Source: Catellicoccus marimammalium M35/04/3
Lineage (GTDB): Bacteria > Bacillota > Bacilli > Lactobacillales > Catellicoccaceae
Length of the DNA stretch: 59,612 bases
Direction of reading: 5' to 3'
Assembly: GCF_000313915.1 (NCBI RefSeq)
Contig: NZ_AMYT01000002.1
Coordinates: 1 to 59,612, forward strand
The notes under the pieces are model-generated. The model was not told where the DNA came from, searched no databases, and was given only the letters and a program-made list of their open reading frames with translations. Shown in pieces: positions 1 to 9,080 of the stretch. A program made the position numbers and the translations under genes. Positions within the stretch are counted from its first letter, which is position 1; every line of letters starts with the position of its first letter.

Positions 1-10
1 GAAGACTTAT

Positions 11-83
11 GGGGCCTTAGCTCAGCTGGGAGAGCGCCTGCTTTGCACGCAGGAGGTCAGGAGTTCGATCCTCCTAGGCTCCA
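11..83 (+). tRNA. tRNA-Ala (TGC)
   Basis: A 73-nt cloverleaf with a 7-bp acceptor (GGGGCCT with AGGCTCC), anticodon TGC in the loop CTTGCAC region and discriminator A. No CCA is encoded. It is the first gene of a 17-tRNA cluster and may be co-transcribed with an rRNA operon left of the window; that operon is inferred, not seen. Confidence 0.95.
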
Positions 84-106
84 TTTTATTATTTTTATAA
101 TAAAAT

Positions 107-180
107 CGCGGTGTAGCTCAGCTGGCTAGAGCGTTCGGTTCATACCCGAGAGGTCGGGGGTTCGATTCCCTCCGCCGCGA
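107..180 (+). tRNA. tRNA-Met elongator (CAT)
   Basis: A 74-nt cloverleaf with anticodon CAT. The acceptor starts with a C1:G72 pair and the body closely follows the known Firmicutes elongator tRNA-Met (GTGTAGCTCAGCTGGCTAGA), so it is not the initiator. No CCA is encoded. Confidence 0.9.
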
Positions 181-190
181 TTGTTGACTC

Positions 191-264
191 GGACCTTTAG
201 CTCAGTTGGTTAGAGCTGACGGCTCATAACCGTCCGGTCGTAGGTTCGAGTCCTACAAGGTCCA
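191..264 (+). tRNA. tRNA-Ile2 (CAT, lysidine-type)
   Basis: A 74-nt cloverleaf with a CAT anticodon whose body (GGACCTTTAGCTCAGTTGGT) matches the Bacillus tRNA that is read as Ile after TilS converts C34 to lysidine. Automated tools often call it Met. The TilS gene is in the same window at 10027-11325. No CCA is encoded. Confidence 0.88.
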
Positions 265-269
265 TTTAT

Positions 270-359
270 GGAGGATTACCCAAGTCCGGCTGAAGGGAAC
301 GGTCTTGAAAACCGTCAGGTGTGTAAAAGCACGCAAGGGTTCGAATCCCTTATCCTCCT
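270..359 (+). tRNA. tRNA-Ser (TGA), copy 1
   Basis: A 90-nt tRNA with the long variable arm typical of serine tRNAs and anticodon TGA. Acceptor GGAGGAT pairs with ATCCTCC. The discriminator is T rather than the usual G. No CCA is encoded. It opens the first copy of a duplicated tRNA block. Confidence 0.93.
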
Positions 360-377
360 TATAACGCATATTAATAT

Positions 378-451
<74 letters not shown>

Positions 452-455
452 TTAA

Positions 456-528
456 GGTTCCGTGGTGTAGGGGTTAACATGCCTGCCTGTCACGCAGGAG
501 ATCGCGGGTTCAAATCCCGTCGGGACCG
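456..528 (+). tRNA. tRNA-Asp (GTC), copy 1
   Basis: A 73-nt cloverleaf with anticodon GTC and discriminator G, 4 nt after tRNA-fMet. No CCA is encoded. Confidence 0.94.
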
Positions 529-538
529 TTATTTTTAT

Positions 539-609
539 GCGGGTGTAGTTTAGTGGTAAAACTATAGCCTTCCAAGCTATTGTCGCGAGTTCGATTCTCG
601 TCACCCGCT
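539..609 (+). tRNA. tRNA-Gly (TCC), copy 1
   Basis: A 71-nt cloverleaf with acceptor GCGGGTG/CACCCGC and anticodon TCC. No CCA is encoded. Confidence 0.94.
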
Positions 610-619
610 TTTTAAAGAA

Positions 620-693
<74 letters not shown>

Positions 694-714
694 TTACATG
701 TTAAACATGACGTT

Positions 715-786
715 GGCCCGTTGGTCAAGCGGTTAAGACACCGCCCTTTCACGGCGGTAACACGGGTTCGAATCCCGTACGGGTCA
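715..786 (+). tRNA. tRNA-Glu (TTC), copy 1
   Basis: A 72-nt cloverleaf with acceptor GGCCCGT/ACGGGTC and anticodon TTC. No CCA is encoded. It closes the first copy of the duplicated block. Confidence 0.94.
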
Positions 787-793
787 TGTTTAT

Positions 794-883
794 GGAGGAT
801 TACCCAAGTCCGGCTGAAGGGAACGGTCTTGAAAACCGTCAGGTGTGTAAAAGCACGCAAGGGTTCGAATCCCTTATCCTCCT
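794..883 (+). tRNA. tRNA-Ser (TGA), copy 2
   Basis: Identical in sequence to the Ser(TGA) gene at 270-359, including discriminator T and the TTTAT spacer before it. It opens the second copy of the duplicated block. Confidence 0.93.
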
Positions 884-902
884 TATAAGGACATATTAAT
901 AT

Positions 903-976
<74 letters not shown>

Positions 977-980
977 TTAA

Positions 981-1053
981 GGTTCCGTGGTGTAGGGGTT
1001 AACATGCCTGCCTGTCACGCAGGAGATCGCGGGTTCAAATCCCGTCGGGACCG
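981..1053 (+). tRNA. tRNA-Asp (GTC), copy 2
   Basis: Identical to the Asp gene at 456-528, with the same 4-nt spacer (TTAA) after tRNA-fMet. Confidence 0.94.
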
Positions 1054-1057
1054 TTAT

Positions 1058-1130
1058 GGCGCGGTAGCTCAGTTGGTAGAGCAACGGATTGAAGCTCCGT
1101 GTGTCGGCAGTTCGACTCTGTCTCGCGCCA
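1058..1130 (+). tRNA. tRNA-Phe (GAA)
   Basis: A 73-nt cloverleaf with acceptor GGCGCGG/TCGCGCC and anticodon GAA. It is present only in the second copy of the block, between Asp and Gly. No CCA is encoded. Confidence 0.94.
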
Positions 1131-1140
1131 TCTTATACAT

Positions 1141-1211
1141 GCGGGTGTAGTTTAGTGGTAAAACTATAGCCTTCCAAGCTATTGTCGCGAGTTCGATTCT
1201 CGTCACCCGCT
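1141..1211 (+). tRNA. tRNA-Gly (TCC), copy 2
   Basis: Identical to the Gly gene at 539-609. The downstream spacer also resembles copy 1 (runs of T then A). Confidence 0.94.
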
Positions 1212-1222
1212 TTTTGAAAAAA

Positions 1223-1296
<74 letters not shown>

Positions 1297-1307
1297 TTGA
1301 CTTGACT

Positions 1308-1395
1308 GGGGAAGTACTCAAGTGGCTGAAGAGGCGCCCCTGCTAAGGGTGTAGGCCGGGAGACTGGCGCGAGGGTTCAAATCCCTCCTTCTCCG
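1308..1395 (+). tRNA. tRNA-Ser (GCT)
   Basis: An 88-nt tRNA with a long variable arm, anticodon GCT and the normal serine discriminator G. It occurs only in the second copy of the block. No CCA is encoded. Confidence 0.92.
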
Positions 1396-1403
1396 TTCCA
1401 TAT

Positions 1404-1475
1404 GGCCCGTTGGTCAAGCGGTTAAGACACCGCCCTTTCACGGCGGTAACACGGGTTCGAATCCCGTACGGGTCA
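1404..1475 (+). tRNA. tRNA-Glu (TTC), copy 2
   Basis: Identical to the Glu gene at 715-786. It is the last tRNA of the cluster, 5 nt before the terminator hairpin. Confidence 0.94.
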
Positions 1476-1480
1476 TCGTT

Positions 1481-1511
1481 GATCGTTCCAGTTTGGGACG
1501 GTCTTTTTTTT
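1481..1511 (+). terminator. terminator of the tRNA cluster
   Basis: The stem GATCGTTCC with GGGACGGTC (two G-T wobbles) and a short AGTTT loop is followed by a run of eight or more T. It directly follows the last tRNA. Confidence 0.85.
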
Positions 1512-1641
1512 ATTATCTAAAAAAGTTCGCAAAGTCTTGCGCAACGATAGGGATTATGTCAATATAAAGAATATAAAGATTTTAGATGTGAGTTTATAAA
1601 GGAAAATAAGAATCAATAAATTGATTTTAGAGGGTTATAAA

Positions 1642-3108
1642 ATGAAAGAAAATAAAAAGCCAAAGTTAAATAAAAAGCCAATGGATAAAAAGAAGCTTAC
1701 ATTTGTTGTGATTTTTATTTTAATTGTTTTATTAGGTGGAGGATACTGTGTAAAGGCAGTACAGTATAATACACATTATTTCCCAAATACAAGCTTTAAT
1801 GGAATCGATATTGGAAATAAAACATATAAAGAAGCAATTGAAAAAATAGATCAAAAAACAGAAAATTATACATTGACTTTGCAAATTGACGGTAAAGATT
1901 GGAAGAAAGTGAACATTAATGAAATTAATAATAAAGGAGAATGTGAATCTTTCTTAAAACAAAATTTACAAAGTCAAGATATTTTCAATTGGCCAAAAGC
2001 ATATCGTCATAAAACAAAACTGACATTACCTGATGCGATTGTATCCAATCGTTTAAAAGATAAATTGTCAGAAATTAAGCAAGATATTGTTAATTACAAT
2101 GTAGATAAAAAATCAGCAACGGATGCCAAAATTCGTTTAGAAGATGGAGAAGTAAAAGTAATTGCTGGAAAACTGGGAACAAAGATTCAGGTTAATAAGG
2201 CGATGGATGCAATTCAAAAAGCTTTATACGATCATAAATCTACGTTGAATTTAGATGATTACTTTGTTCAACCTCATGTCACAGGTTCAAGTGATTCTAT
2301 TGAAGAAATTAAAGAAAAAATTGAAAAAATTCAAAATGAAAAAGTGGAATACATTTTAAATGGAAAAACCGTCGAAATTCCAAACTCTGAAATTAAAAAA
2401 TGGGTTATTTTAGATGATAATGGACAAGTAGATTTAGATTATGATCAAGTTCATGCTTATGTAACGGAGTTAGCGAAAAAAGATACTCCGACTGGAAAGA
2501 ATTATAAGTTTAAATCAACAGAAAGTGGTACAGTAAACGTTCCTTTTGATACATATACATGGACAATTAGTCCAGATCAAGAAACTCCAGCATTGATTGC
2601 GGATATTTTAAAAGGGAAAGATGTCAAACGTGTACCAATTACGAATGGAGCAGCTAGTCCAAAAGGAAAAATTATTGGCAACTCTTATGTAGAAGTCGAT
2701 TTAAATAAACAAAAAATGTTTATCTACATAAAAGGGAAAAAAGTAATTGAAACAAATATTGTTTCTGGTGAACCAAAATCACCAACAACTATTGGTGTAT
2801 TCTATGTATGGAATAAAGAACGTAATGCAATTTTACGTGGTCCAGGATATGCAAGTCCAGTAGCTTATTGGATGCCAATCGATTGGACAGGTATTGGTAT
2901 TCATGATGCTAATTGGCAACCAGCTTTTGGTGGAAAACTATGGGAACAAGGGTATGGATCTCACGGTTGTGTAAATACTCCACCGGATGTGATGGCTCAA
3001 GTTTTTGAAACGGTACCTGTGGGAACACCGGTATTAGTTTTCAAAGGAAATGAAACACCAAAACAACAAGCAAAAGATGCAGAAAAAGCTGCGAAAGGCT
3101 TACAATAG
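1642..3108 (+). CDS. L,D-transpeptidase (YkuD domain, membrane-anchored)
   Basis: Probable peptidoglycan L,D-transpeptidase of 488 residues that makes 3-3 cross-links using tetrapeptide donors. One membrane segment lies near residues 23-40 after a very basic N-terminus, so the enzyme faces outward. A long middle region (about 45-340) resembles the repeated peptidoglycan-binding-like domain of Enterococcus Ldtfm. The C-terminal YkuD domain carries the catalytic pattern with His421 and HGC at 441-443 (Cys443 the nucleophile). The ATG at 1642 follows AGAGGG; a TTG 21 nt upstream lacks a binding site. An inverted repeat (AATCAAT-AA-ATTGATT, 1611-1626) sits just before the ribosome binding site. 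The gene stands alone between two terminators. A carboxypeptidase that could supply its tetrapeptide donors is at 50533-51897. Confidence 0.92.
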   Translation: MKENKKPKLNKKPMDKKKLTFVVIFILIVLLGGGYCVKAVQYNTHYFPNTSFNGIDIGNKTYKEAIEKIDQKTENYTLTLQIDGKDWKKVNINEINNKGECESFLKQNLQSQDIFNWPKAYRHKTKLTLPDAIVSNRLKDKLSEIKQDIVNYNVDKKSATDAKIRLEDGEVKVIAGKLGTKIQVNKAMDAIQKALYDHKSTLNLDDYFVQPHVTGSSDSIEEIKEKIEKIQNEKVEYILNGKTVEIPNSEIKKWVILDDNGQVDLDYDQVHAYVTELAKKDTPTGKNYKFKSTESGTVNVPFDTYTWTISPDQETPALIADILKGKDVKRVPITNGAASPKGKIIGNSYVEVDLNKQKMFIYIKGKKVIETNIVSGEPKSPTTIGVFYVWNKERNAILRGPGYASPVAYWMPIDWTGIGIHDANWQPAFGGKLWEQGYGSHGCVNTPPDVMAQVFETVPVGTPVLVFKGNETPKQQAKDAEKAAKGLQ

Positions 3109-3116
3109 AGACAGAG

Positions 3117-3155
3117 AAAGAAAAAGAAGAGGTTCCTCTTCTTTTTCTTTTTTTT
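3117..3155 (+). terminator. terminator after L,D-transpeptidase gene
   Basis: A 16-bp A/G versus C/T stem (3117-3132 with 3135-3150) around a TT turn, followed by more T. It separates the transpeptidase gene from the pth operon. Confidence 0.85.
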
Positions 3156-3159
3156 ACTA

Positions 3160-3168
3160 TGCTATAAT
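3160..3168 (+). promoter_or_regulatory. extended -10 promoter for the pth operon
   Basis: TG-C-TATAAT, a perfect extended -10 element, lies 31 nt before the pth start. No good -35 is visible because the terminator stem occupies that position. Confidence 0.65.
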
Positions 3169-3198
3169 GAAGTGATAATTAAAGAGGAGGAACTTTTT

Positions 3199-3780
3199 AT
3201 GAAGTTAATCGTCGGATTAGGAAATATTGGAACAGAATATGAAGGGACAAGACATAACATTGGATTTATGGTCTTGGATGAATTAGCGAAGAAAAAAGGA
3301 ATTTCTTTCCATTCTGATCGAGCATTTAAAGGAGAAATTGCTAGTTTTTCTGAACAAGGAGAGAAAATTTTACTTTTAAAACCAAGTACTTATATGAATT
3401 TATCTGGGGAATCTGTTCGTGCGGTGGTTGATTTTTATAAAATCCCATTAGAAGATATTATGATTGTTCATGATGATTTAGATTTACCTTGTGGTTCTTT
3501 ACGTTTTCGTGCTTCAGGAAGTGCTGGTGGACATAATGGCTTAAAGAGTATTTTCCAAAACTGCGGCACACAAAAATTTTTACGTTTAAAAATTGGTATT
3601 GGTCGTCCACATCCTGGAAAAACAGTGGTCTACCATGTACTACATCCGTTTTCTAAAGAGGAACGAATGGAAATTGAATTTGCGATTCAAAATGGAGTAG
3701 AAGCATTACTTTATTGGATTGAGACTTCTGATTTTTCAATGGTCATGAATCGCTTTAATCAAAAGAAGGGAAAAGCATGA
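3199..3780 (+). CDS. pth: peptidyl-tRNA hydrolase
   Basis: Pth (193 residues) is a cytoplasmic enzyme that cuts the ester bond of peptidyl-tRNAs that fell off ribosomes, recycling the tRNA. The start MKLIVGLGNIGTEYEGTRHN is the classic Pth signature with Asn10 and His20 near the active site, and GSAGGHNGLKSI is the second conserved block. The ATG at 3199 has AGGAGG 8 nt upstream; an in-frame ATA/ATT stretch before it is not used. The stop codon overlaps the mfd start (ATGA), so pth and mfd are translationally coupled, the usual arrangement in Firmicutes. Confidence 0.97.
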   Translation: MKLIVGLGNIGTEYEGTRHNIGFMVLDELAKKKGISFHSDRAFKGEIASFSEQGEKILLLKPSTYMNLSGESVRAVVDFYKIPLEDIMIVHDDLDLPCGSLRFRASGSAGGHNGLKSIFQNCGTQKFLRLKIGIGRPHPGKTVVYHVLHPFSKEERMEIEFAIQNGVEALLYWIETSDFSMVMNRFNQKKGKA

Positions 3781-6700
3781 GTATTACAAGTTGGCTAGAA
3801 ACAAAAGCACCATTTTCAAGTTTGCAAGAGGAATTGGCAGAGAAAAAACGAATTTTATTATTAGGGATGGCACCGAGTTTAGAAGGTTGGCATCTTTTTT
3901 CACTTGCCAAAAAAGAAAGACGAATGATAATTATTGTTCCACAAGAGGAACGAGTATACCAATTGAAAAATGAATTAGAAAACTGGGGCTTAGAATCTAT
4001 TTATACCTTTACTGCAAATGATAGTTATTTGATAAATTTAAATCTAAGTGATTTAGAAAAGACAAGAAGTAATATTGAAGCTTTAAATGCATTAGCAGAA
4101 GACAAAGAAGGAATCTTTTTAATCAATAGTACAGCACTGACTCAATATGTGGTGCCAAAAAATGAATGGCAAGAACAACAATTACATTTGGAAGTAGGAA
4201 AAGAATATGCTTTTTCTGAATTACTAGAACAATTGGTTCGTTTGCAGTATAAACGAGTGGATGAAGTAACCGATGTAGGAGAGTTTAGTTTACGTGGTGG
4301 AATTTTGGATATTTATCCAGTAAATCAAGAAGAAGCTGTGCGTATCGATTTTTTTGCAGAAGAAATTGATAGCATCCGTAGTTTTTCTGTCGAAACACAG
4401 CGTTCTTTAGAAGAAAAAGAATACGTACAAATTTCTCCTTTACAACTTTTATGGATGACAAAAGAAGATCGTGAGCATGCAAAAGCACAGCTACAAGCTT
4501 TGCATTTACCAAAAGAAGAGTTGTTAGAAAAAGAAGTCTTTTCTTTTTGGGCGGAAGGAGAAGATACTCCTTATGATCGACATTATTTACCATTTTATCG
4601 TTCGTGGGGAAAAGTTACGGATTATTTTTCTACAGAAGATATTTTAGTATGGGAAGATCTATCACAAAGTTTTTCCTTGGAAAAAAATAATGAAAAAGAA
4701 TGGGAACAGTGGCAACAGGAACAATATCATATGGGGTACCTTCCTTATGAAGTGCCAAAACCATATTCATTAAGAGCCTTACGTAAAGCTTGTCCTCATC
4801 AAGGAATTTATTATTCTTTCTTACAAAAAGGTTTAGGAAATCTCTCTTTTGATGCGACCTATCCTTTCCATTGTCAACATTTACAACGCTGGTTTGGTCA
4901 ACTCGATCAATTGAAAAAAGAATTACAAATGTACCAAACTCAACAATGGACGATTCTTTTTACTGCCAAGACAAAAGAAGGAACGCAAAAAATTGCCCAA
5001 GTCTTATCAGATATTGATGAAGAAGCGATTTTTGTAGATGATGAGATTTATGAAGGGAAAATGCAAATTGCCTTAGCTCCTTTTGAACATGGATTTTCTT
5101 GGGAAGAAGGAAAAGTACTCATTATTACAGAACGAGAACTTTTTGCCAGTGTCAAGCAAAGAGTGGTACGCTCACACAAAGAAAATAATGTTGAACGCTT
5201 AAAACAATATACTGATTTAAAAGTAGGTGACTATGTTGTCCATATCAATCATGGGATTGGTCAATATTTAGGATTAGAAACTATTGAGCGAGATGGAATT
5301 CATCAAGATTACTTGAAAATTCAATATCAAAATGAAGACCAGCTCTTCATTCCAGTAGATCAATTGAATTGTATTCAAAAATACGTCTCTTTGGAAAATA
5401 AAACGCCTAAATTAAATCGTTTAGATAATAAAACTTGGCACAAGACAAAACATAAGGTTGAACGTCAAGTCGAAGATATGGCAGATGAGTTAATTGAATT
5501 ATATGCTCAACGCCAATTAGAAAAAGGCTTTGCTTTTTCTAAAGATGATGAAGTACAACGCAAATTTGAAGACCAATTTCCGTATGCGGAAACCGAAGAT
5601 CAATTGCGTAGTACAAGAGAAATTAAAGCAGATATGGAAAAAGAACAACCCATGGATCGTCTTTTAGTTGGAGATGTTGGCTATGGAAAAACAGAAGTAG
5701 CTTTACGTGCGGCTTTTAAAGCGATTCGTGACCATAAGCAAGTAGCCTTTCTTGTACCGACAACGATTTTAGCGGAACAACATTATACAACCATTATGAA
5801 ACGATTGCGTGATTTTCCTTATAAAGTAGGAATCTTGAATCGTTTTAAATCGAAAAAAGAGCAAAAAGAGATTTTAAATGAATTAGCAGAAGGAACGATT
5901 GATATCATCGTGGGAACGCACCGATTATTATCTAAAGACGTTATCTTCCATGATTTAGGGTTAATTATTATTGATGAAGAACAACGCTTTGGGGTTCGTC
6001 ATAAAGAACGATTGAAACAATTGAAAACAAAAGTGGATGTGTTAACGTTAACCGCTACGCCTATTCCAAGAACTCTACATATGTCAATGATGGGGGTACG
6101 CGATTTATCTGTATTAGAAACTCCACCGATGAACCGCTATCCAGTACAAACGTATGTTTTAGAATACAACTTAGAAGTAGTGCGCGATGCGATTGAAAGG
6201 GAAGTCGCTCGTGGAGGACAAGTCTTCTATTTATTTAATCAAGTAGAAACTATGCCTGAAAAGCTGCAAGAGCTGCAACAATGGATGCCAAACCTTCGTT
6301 TTTTATGTGCTCATGGACAAATGCAAGAGCATGAACTAGAAAATGTTCTCTTTGAATTTTTATCTGGGAATGCGGATGTCTTAATTACTACAACGATTAT
6401 TGAAACAGGAGTAGATATGCCTAATGTGAATACAATTATCGTTGATGGCGCAGAAAAAATGGGACTTTCTCAATTGTATCAATTAAAAGGTCGGGTTGGT
6501 CGTAGCTCTCGATTGGCACATGCCTACTTTATGTATCCGCCATTTAAACTTTTAAGTGGTGAAAGTGAAGAGCGATTGAGTGCTTTGCGTGAGTTTACGC
6601 AATTAGGAGCTGGTTTTAAAATTGCGATGCGTGATTTATCCATTCGTGGAGCAGGAGATATTTTAGGCTCCAAGCAACATGGATTCATCAATGAAGTCGG

Positions 6701-7244
6701 ATTTGACCTATATAATGAATTATTACAACAAGCAGTCGCAAGAAAACAAGGAAAAGTAGAAGTTCAATATCCAGATACAAAAATTCATTGTGTTTGTGAT
6801 GCTTATATTCCAAATGACTACATTCAATCTCCGGCTTTAAAAGTAGAAATGTATCGTCGTTTGCGTTGTCTTTCTTCTAAAGAAGAATTGGCTGAAATAA
6901 CCATGGACTTTATTGATCGCTTTGGTGAATATCCAAAAGCAGTACAGAACTTATTAGATATGGTGGCTTTAAAATGGGAAGCTTCTCATGCCTATGTAGA
7001 AAAAATTGAGGAACAAAAAGATCAATGGGTTATCTTTATGAATGAAAAAGCGCCTTTCACTCCGCCACAATATATGCAGGCGATTCCTTCAAAAAATTGG
7101 CAAATGAAAAAACAAGGTACTCAACTCTTTTTTGTTTATAAAGAAAAGCAAGGTACTTGGCAAGAACATTGGCAATGTGTCGCTCAATTTTGTCAAAATC
7201 TAGGAGAAATGGAAGAAAAATATGTCGCTGCAAAAGATCACTAA
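3777..7244 (+). CDS. mfd: transcription-repair coupling factor Mfd
   Basis: Mfd (1155 residues) removes RNA polymerase stalled at DNA damage and recruits UvrA. The order is: an N-terminal UvrB-like region, the RNA-polymerase interaction (CarD-like) domain near 480-550 (KVGDYVVHINHGIGQYLG), a RecG-like helicase motor with Walker A GDVGYGKTE at about 632 and DEEQ at about 733, the motif TATPIPRTL, and a C-terminal TRCF domain. Length is normal for the family. It overlaps pth by 4 nt upstream and the flippase gene by 23 nt downstream. Its polymerase partner, the beta subunit, is encoded in this window at 52196. Confidence 0.97.
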   Translation: MSITSWLETKAPFSSLQEELAEKKRILLLGMAPSLEGWHLFSLAKKERRMIIIVPQEERVYQLKNELENWGLESIYTFTANDSYLINLNLSDLEKTRSNIEALNALAEDKEGIFLINSTALTQYVVPKNEWQEQQLHLEVGKEYAFSELLEQLVRLQYKRVDEVTDVGEFSLRGGILDIYPVNQEEAVRIDFFAEEIDSIRSFSVETQRSLEEKEYVQISPLQLLWMTKEDREHAKAQLQALHLPKEELLEKEVFSFWAEGEDTPYDRHYLPFYRSWGKVTDYFSTEDILVWEDLSQSFSLEKNNEKEWEQWQQEQYHMGYLPYEVPKPYSLRALRKACPHQGIYYSFLQKGLGNLSFDATYPFHCQHLQRWFGQLDQLKKELQMYQTQQWTILFTAKTKEGTQKIAQVLSDIDEEAIFVDDEIYEGKMQIALAPFEHGFSWEEGKVLIITERELFASVKQRVVRSHKENNVERLKQYTDLKVGDYVVHINHGIGQYLGLETIERDGIHQDYLKIQYQNEDQLFIPVDQLNCIQKYVSLENKTPKLNRLDNKTWHKTKHKVERQVEDMADELIELYAQRQLEKGFAFSKDDEVQRKFEDQFPYAETEDQLRSTREIKADMEKEQPMDRLLVGDVGYGKTEVALRAAFKAIRDHKQVAFLVPTTILAEQHYTTIMKRLRDFPYKVGILNRFKSKKEQKEILNELAEGTIDIIVGTHRLLSKDVIFHDLGLIIIDEEQRFGVRHKERLKQLKTKVDVLTLTATPIPRTLHMSMMGVRDLSVLETPPMNRYPVQTYVLEYNLEVVRDAIEREVARGGQVFYLFNQVETMPEKLQELQQWMPNLRFLCAHGQMQEHELENVLFEFLSGNADVLITTTIIETGVDMPNVNTIIVDGAEKMGLSQLYQLKGRVGRSSRLAHAYFMYPPFKLLSGESEERLSALREFTQLGAGFKIAMRDLSIRGAGDILGSKQHGFINEVGFDLYNELLQQAVARKQGKVEVQYPDTKIHCVCDAYIPNDYIQSPALKVEMYRRLRCLSSKEELAEITMDFIDRFGEYPKAVQNLLDMVALKWEASHAYVEKIEEQKDQWVIFMNEKAPFTPPQYMQAIPSKNWQMKKQGTQLFFVYKEKQGTWQEHWQCVAQFCQNLGEMEEKYVAAKDH

Positions 7245-8754
7245 AGGAATTAGCTTATTAACCTTAGCGGGAATTATTAGTAAGATTTTGAGTGCCGCTT
7301 ACCGTATTCCTTTACAAAATATTGTGGGTGATTATGGCTTCTATGTTTATCAGCAAGCCTATCCTATTTATGGCCTTTGCTTGAGTTTAACGTTAAGTGG
7401 AGTTCCTCTTTTTATTGCTAAGGAGTTATTACAAACAAAAGAAGAAGAAAGAATAGAAAAACAAGGACAATTACTCTGCTTACTTTTTTTAGTCGGGATA
7501 GTTATTTTTCTTTTGCTTTTCTTCTTTGCTCCAATGATGGCTCAAAAGATGGGAAATCGAGCGTTAGCACCACTGATTCAAGTCAATGCGTTACTATTTG
7601 TCATTGCTCCTTTCTTATCTTTTGCTCGTGGGAAAAGTCAAAAAGAGTTAACCTTAAATCATTTTGCTTACTCGCAAGTGATTGAACAAAGTGTTCGTGT
7701 AACTTTTATTTTAGGGATTACAATGCTGGGAATTTATTGTTTTCCTAAACTTACGATTTATTCTATTGCGACTCTTGCTTTAGGAGGTTCTTTTGTGGGC
7801 ATGCTTTGTTCAACGCTTTATTTGCAAAAAAGAGAAGGCATTCATTGGCATTTTTCTTGGCCCAAAAAAAGTCTTTTTCAACGCTTTTGGCAACATTGTT
7901 TTGTGCTAGCTCTTGGTCTTTCTTTATTGCTGGTCTTGCAAGGAATGGATGCATTGATGGATATTCCTTTATTGCAAAAGGGAGGATGGAGCTTAGAAGA
8001 AGCTCAGGTTGCAAAAGGAGTTTATGATCGAGGACAACCTTTATTACAAGTGGGATTAGCGATTTTAACGAGTTTAGTTTCTGGTTTTGCTCCTCAGTTG
8101 TTACAAGCACATAAAGAAAAGAAAAAATGCTTGGAAAAACGAAAAACCGTAATTTTAAGAAAAGGCATTTGTTTTTATGGCCTAGGAGCAAGTCTTGGTT
8201 TATTTGGATTGATGCCGTTTTTAAATACGATTTTATTTGAAAATAAAATGGGTAGTGTGAGTCTTTCTTTTTTGATGTTTGCTATTTTTTTAATGGCGAT
8301 GTATCAATATTGGATTGTAGTGGCCCAAAAAGAAGAAAAAGAAGGAAAAATTATTTGGAGTTTATTATGTGCCATTCTAGTTAAAATGATAGGAAACCTT
8401 CTTTTGATTCCTAAGTGCCATTTTTTAGGTGTAGTAATAAGCACACTTTGTAGTTTAATTGTGGCCAATTATAGTTTAAAATGGCAGTTAAAAGAAAGAG
8501 AACGTTTGCCTTTCCATTTTTACTGGCAACAAGGGATTGCATTAACGATTTTTGGTAGCTTGATGCTCGTATCCTTTTTCTTAGGGTTGAAGATGGAATA
8601 TTCACGAGGAGAGGCATTGCTTTGGTTTTTCCTATTTTTTGTTTTAGGCGGAGGAAGCTACCTTTGGCTTGTCTTTCAACAAAGAATGTTTTCTTTACGA
8701 GATTGGTTACAATTACCATTTGGTAAATATTTTGCAAAAATAGGAGGGAAATAG
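7222..8754 (+). CDS. MurJ/SpoVB-like polysaccharide or lipid flippase
   Basis: An integral membrane protein of 510 residues with about 14 hydrophobic segments and the N-terminal pattern GISLLTLAGIISKILSAAYR typical of the SpoVB/YabM branch of the MOP exporter family. Family members move lipid-linked sugars across the membrane; the S. aureus relative acts as the lipid II flippase. Whether this copy does so cannot be told from sequence. The start lies inside the mfd 3-prime end with GGAG upstream. The position after mfd matches B. subtilis yabM. The stop codon abuts the rqcP start. Confidence 0.88.
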   Translation: MSLQKITKGISLLTLAGIISKILSAAYRIPLQNIVGDYGFYVYQQAYPIYGLCLSLTLSGVPLFIAKELLQTKEEERIEKQGQLLCLLFLVGIVIFLLLFFFAPMMAQKMGNRALAPLIQVNALLFVIAPFLSFARGKSQKELTLNHFAYSQVIEQSVRVTFILGITMLGIYCFPKLTIYSIATLALGGSFVGMLCSTLYLQKREGIHWHFSWPKKSLFQRFWQHCFVLALGLSLLLVLQGMDALMDIPLLQKGGWSLEEAQVAKGVYDRGQPLLQVGLAILTSLVSGFAPQLLQAHKEKKKCLEKRKTVILRKGICFYGLGASLGLFGLMPFLNTILFENKMGSVSLSFLMFAIFLMAMYQYWIVVAQKEEKEGKIIWSLLCAILVKMIGNLLLIPKCHFLGVVISTLCSLIVANYSLKWQLKERERLPFHFYWQQGIALTIFGSLMLVSFFLGLKMEYSRGEALLWFFLFFVLGGGSYLWLVFQQRMFSLRDWLQLPFGKYFAKIGGK

Positions 8755-9045
8755 ATGAGAATTGATAAATTTTTAAAAGTTTCAAGAATTATTAAACGTC
8801 GACAAGTCGCAAAAGAAGTCGCAGATCAAGGTCGAATTTGGATCAATGAGAAACAAGCAAAATGTTCTACCCCTGTAAAGGTAGGAGATCAAATTACGAT
8901 TCGTTTTGGACATAAAAAATCAACGTTTGAAGTATTAGAAATTATGGATTCAACGAAGAAAAAAGATGCTTCTGAAATGTATCGTTTAGTATCAGAAGAG
9001 AGAATTCCTTTTGATGAAAATGGTACAACGAAAGAAAGCTTATGA
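8755..9045 (+). CDS. rqcP: RqcP (S4-domain ribosome quality control protein, HslR/YabO type)
   Basis: A 96-residue protein with an S4 RNA-binding fold at the N-terminus ([20 protein letters not shown]) and [11 protein letters not shown], as in B. subtilis YabO/RqcP. Family knowledge: RqcP binds stalled 50S subunits and helps RqcH add C-terminal alanine tails. The ATG follows directly after the stop of the flippase gene, whose last codons contain the AGGAGGG binding site. The context with pth and mfd is the conserved Firmicutes order. Confidence 0.92.
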   Translation: MRIDKFLKVSRIIKRRQVAKEVADQGRIWINEKQAKCSTPVKVGDQITIRFGHKKSTFEVLEIMDSTKKKDASEMYRLVSEERIPFDENGTTKESL

Positions 9046-9080
9046 TATAATAATACTATCATTATAGAAGGGAGGACGAA

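Noticed and set aside
7763-8191. A 142-codon minus-strand open frame inside the flippase gene
   Set aside because: Shadow of a hydrophobic plus-strand gene with good family motifs; composition is typical of antisense frames.
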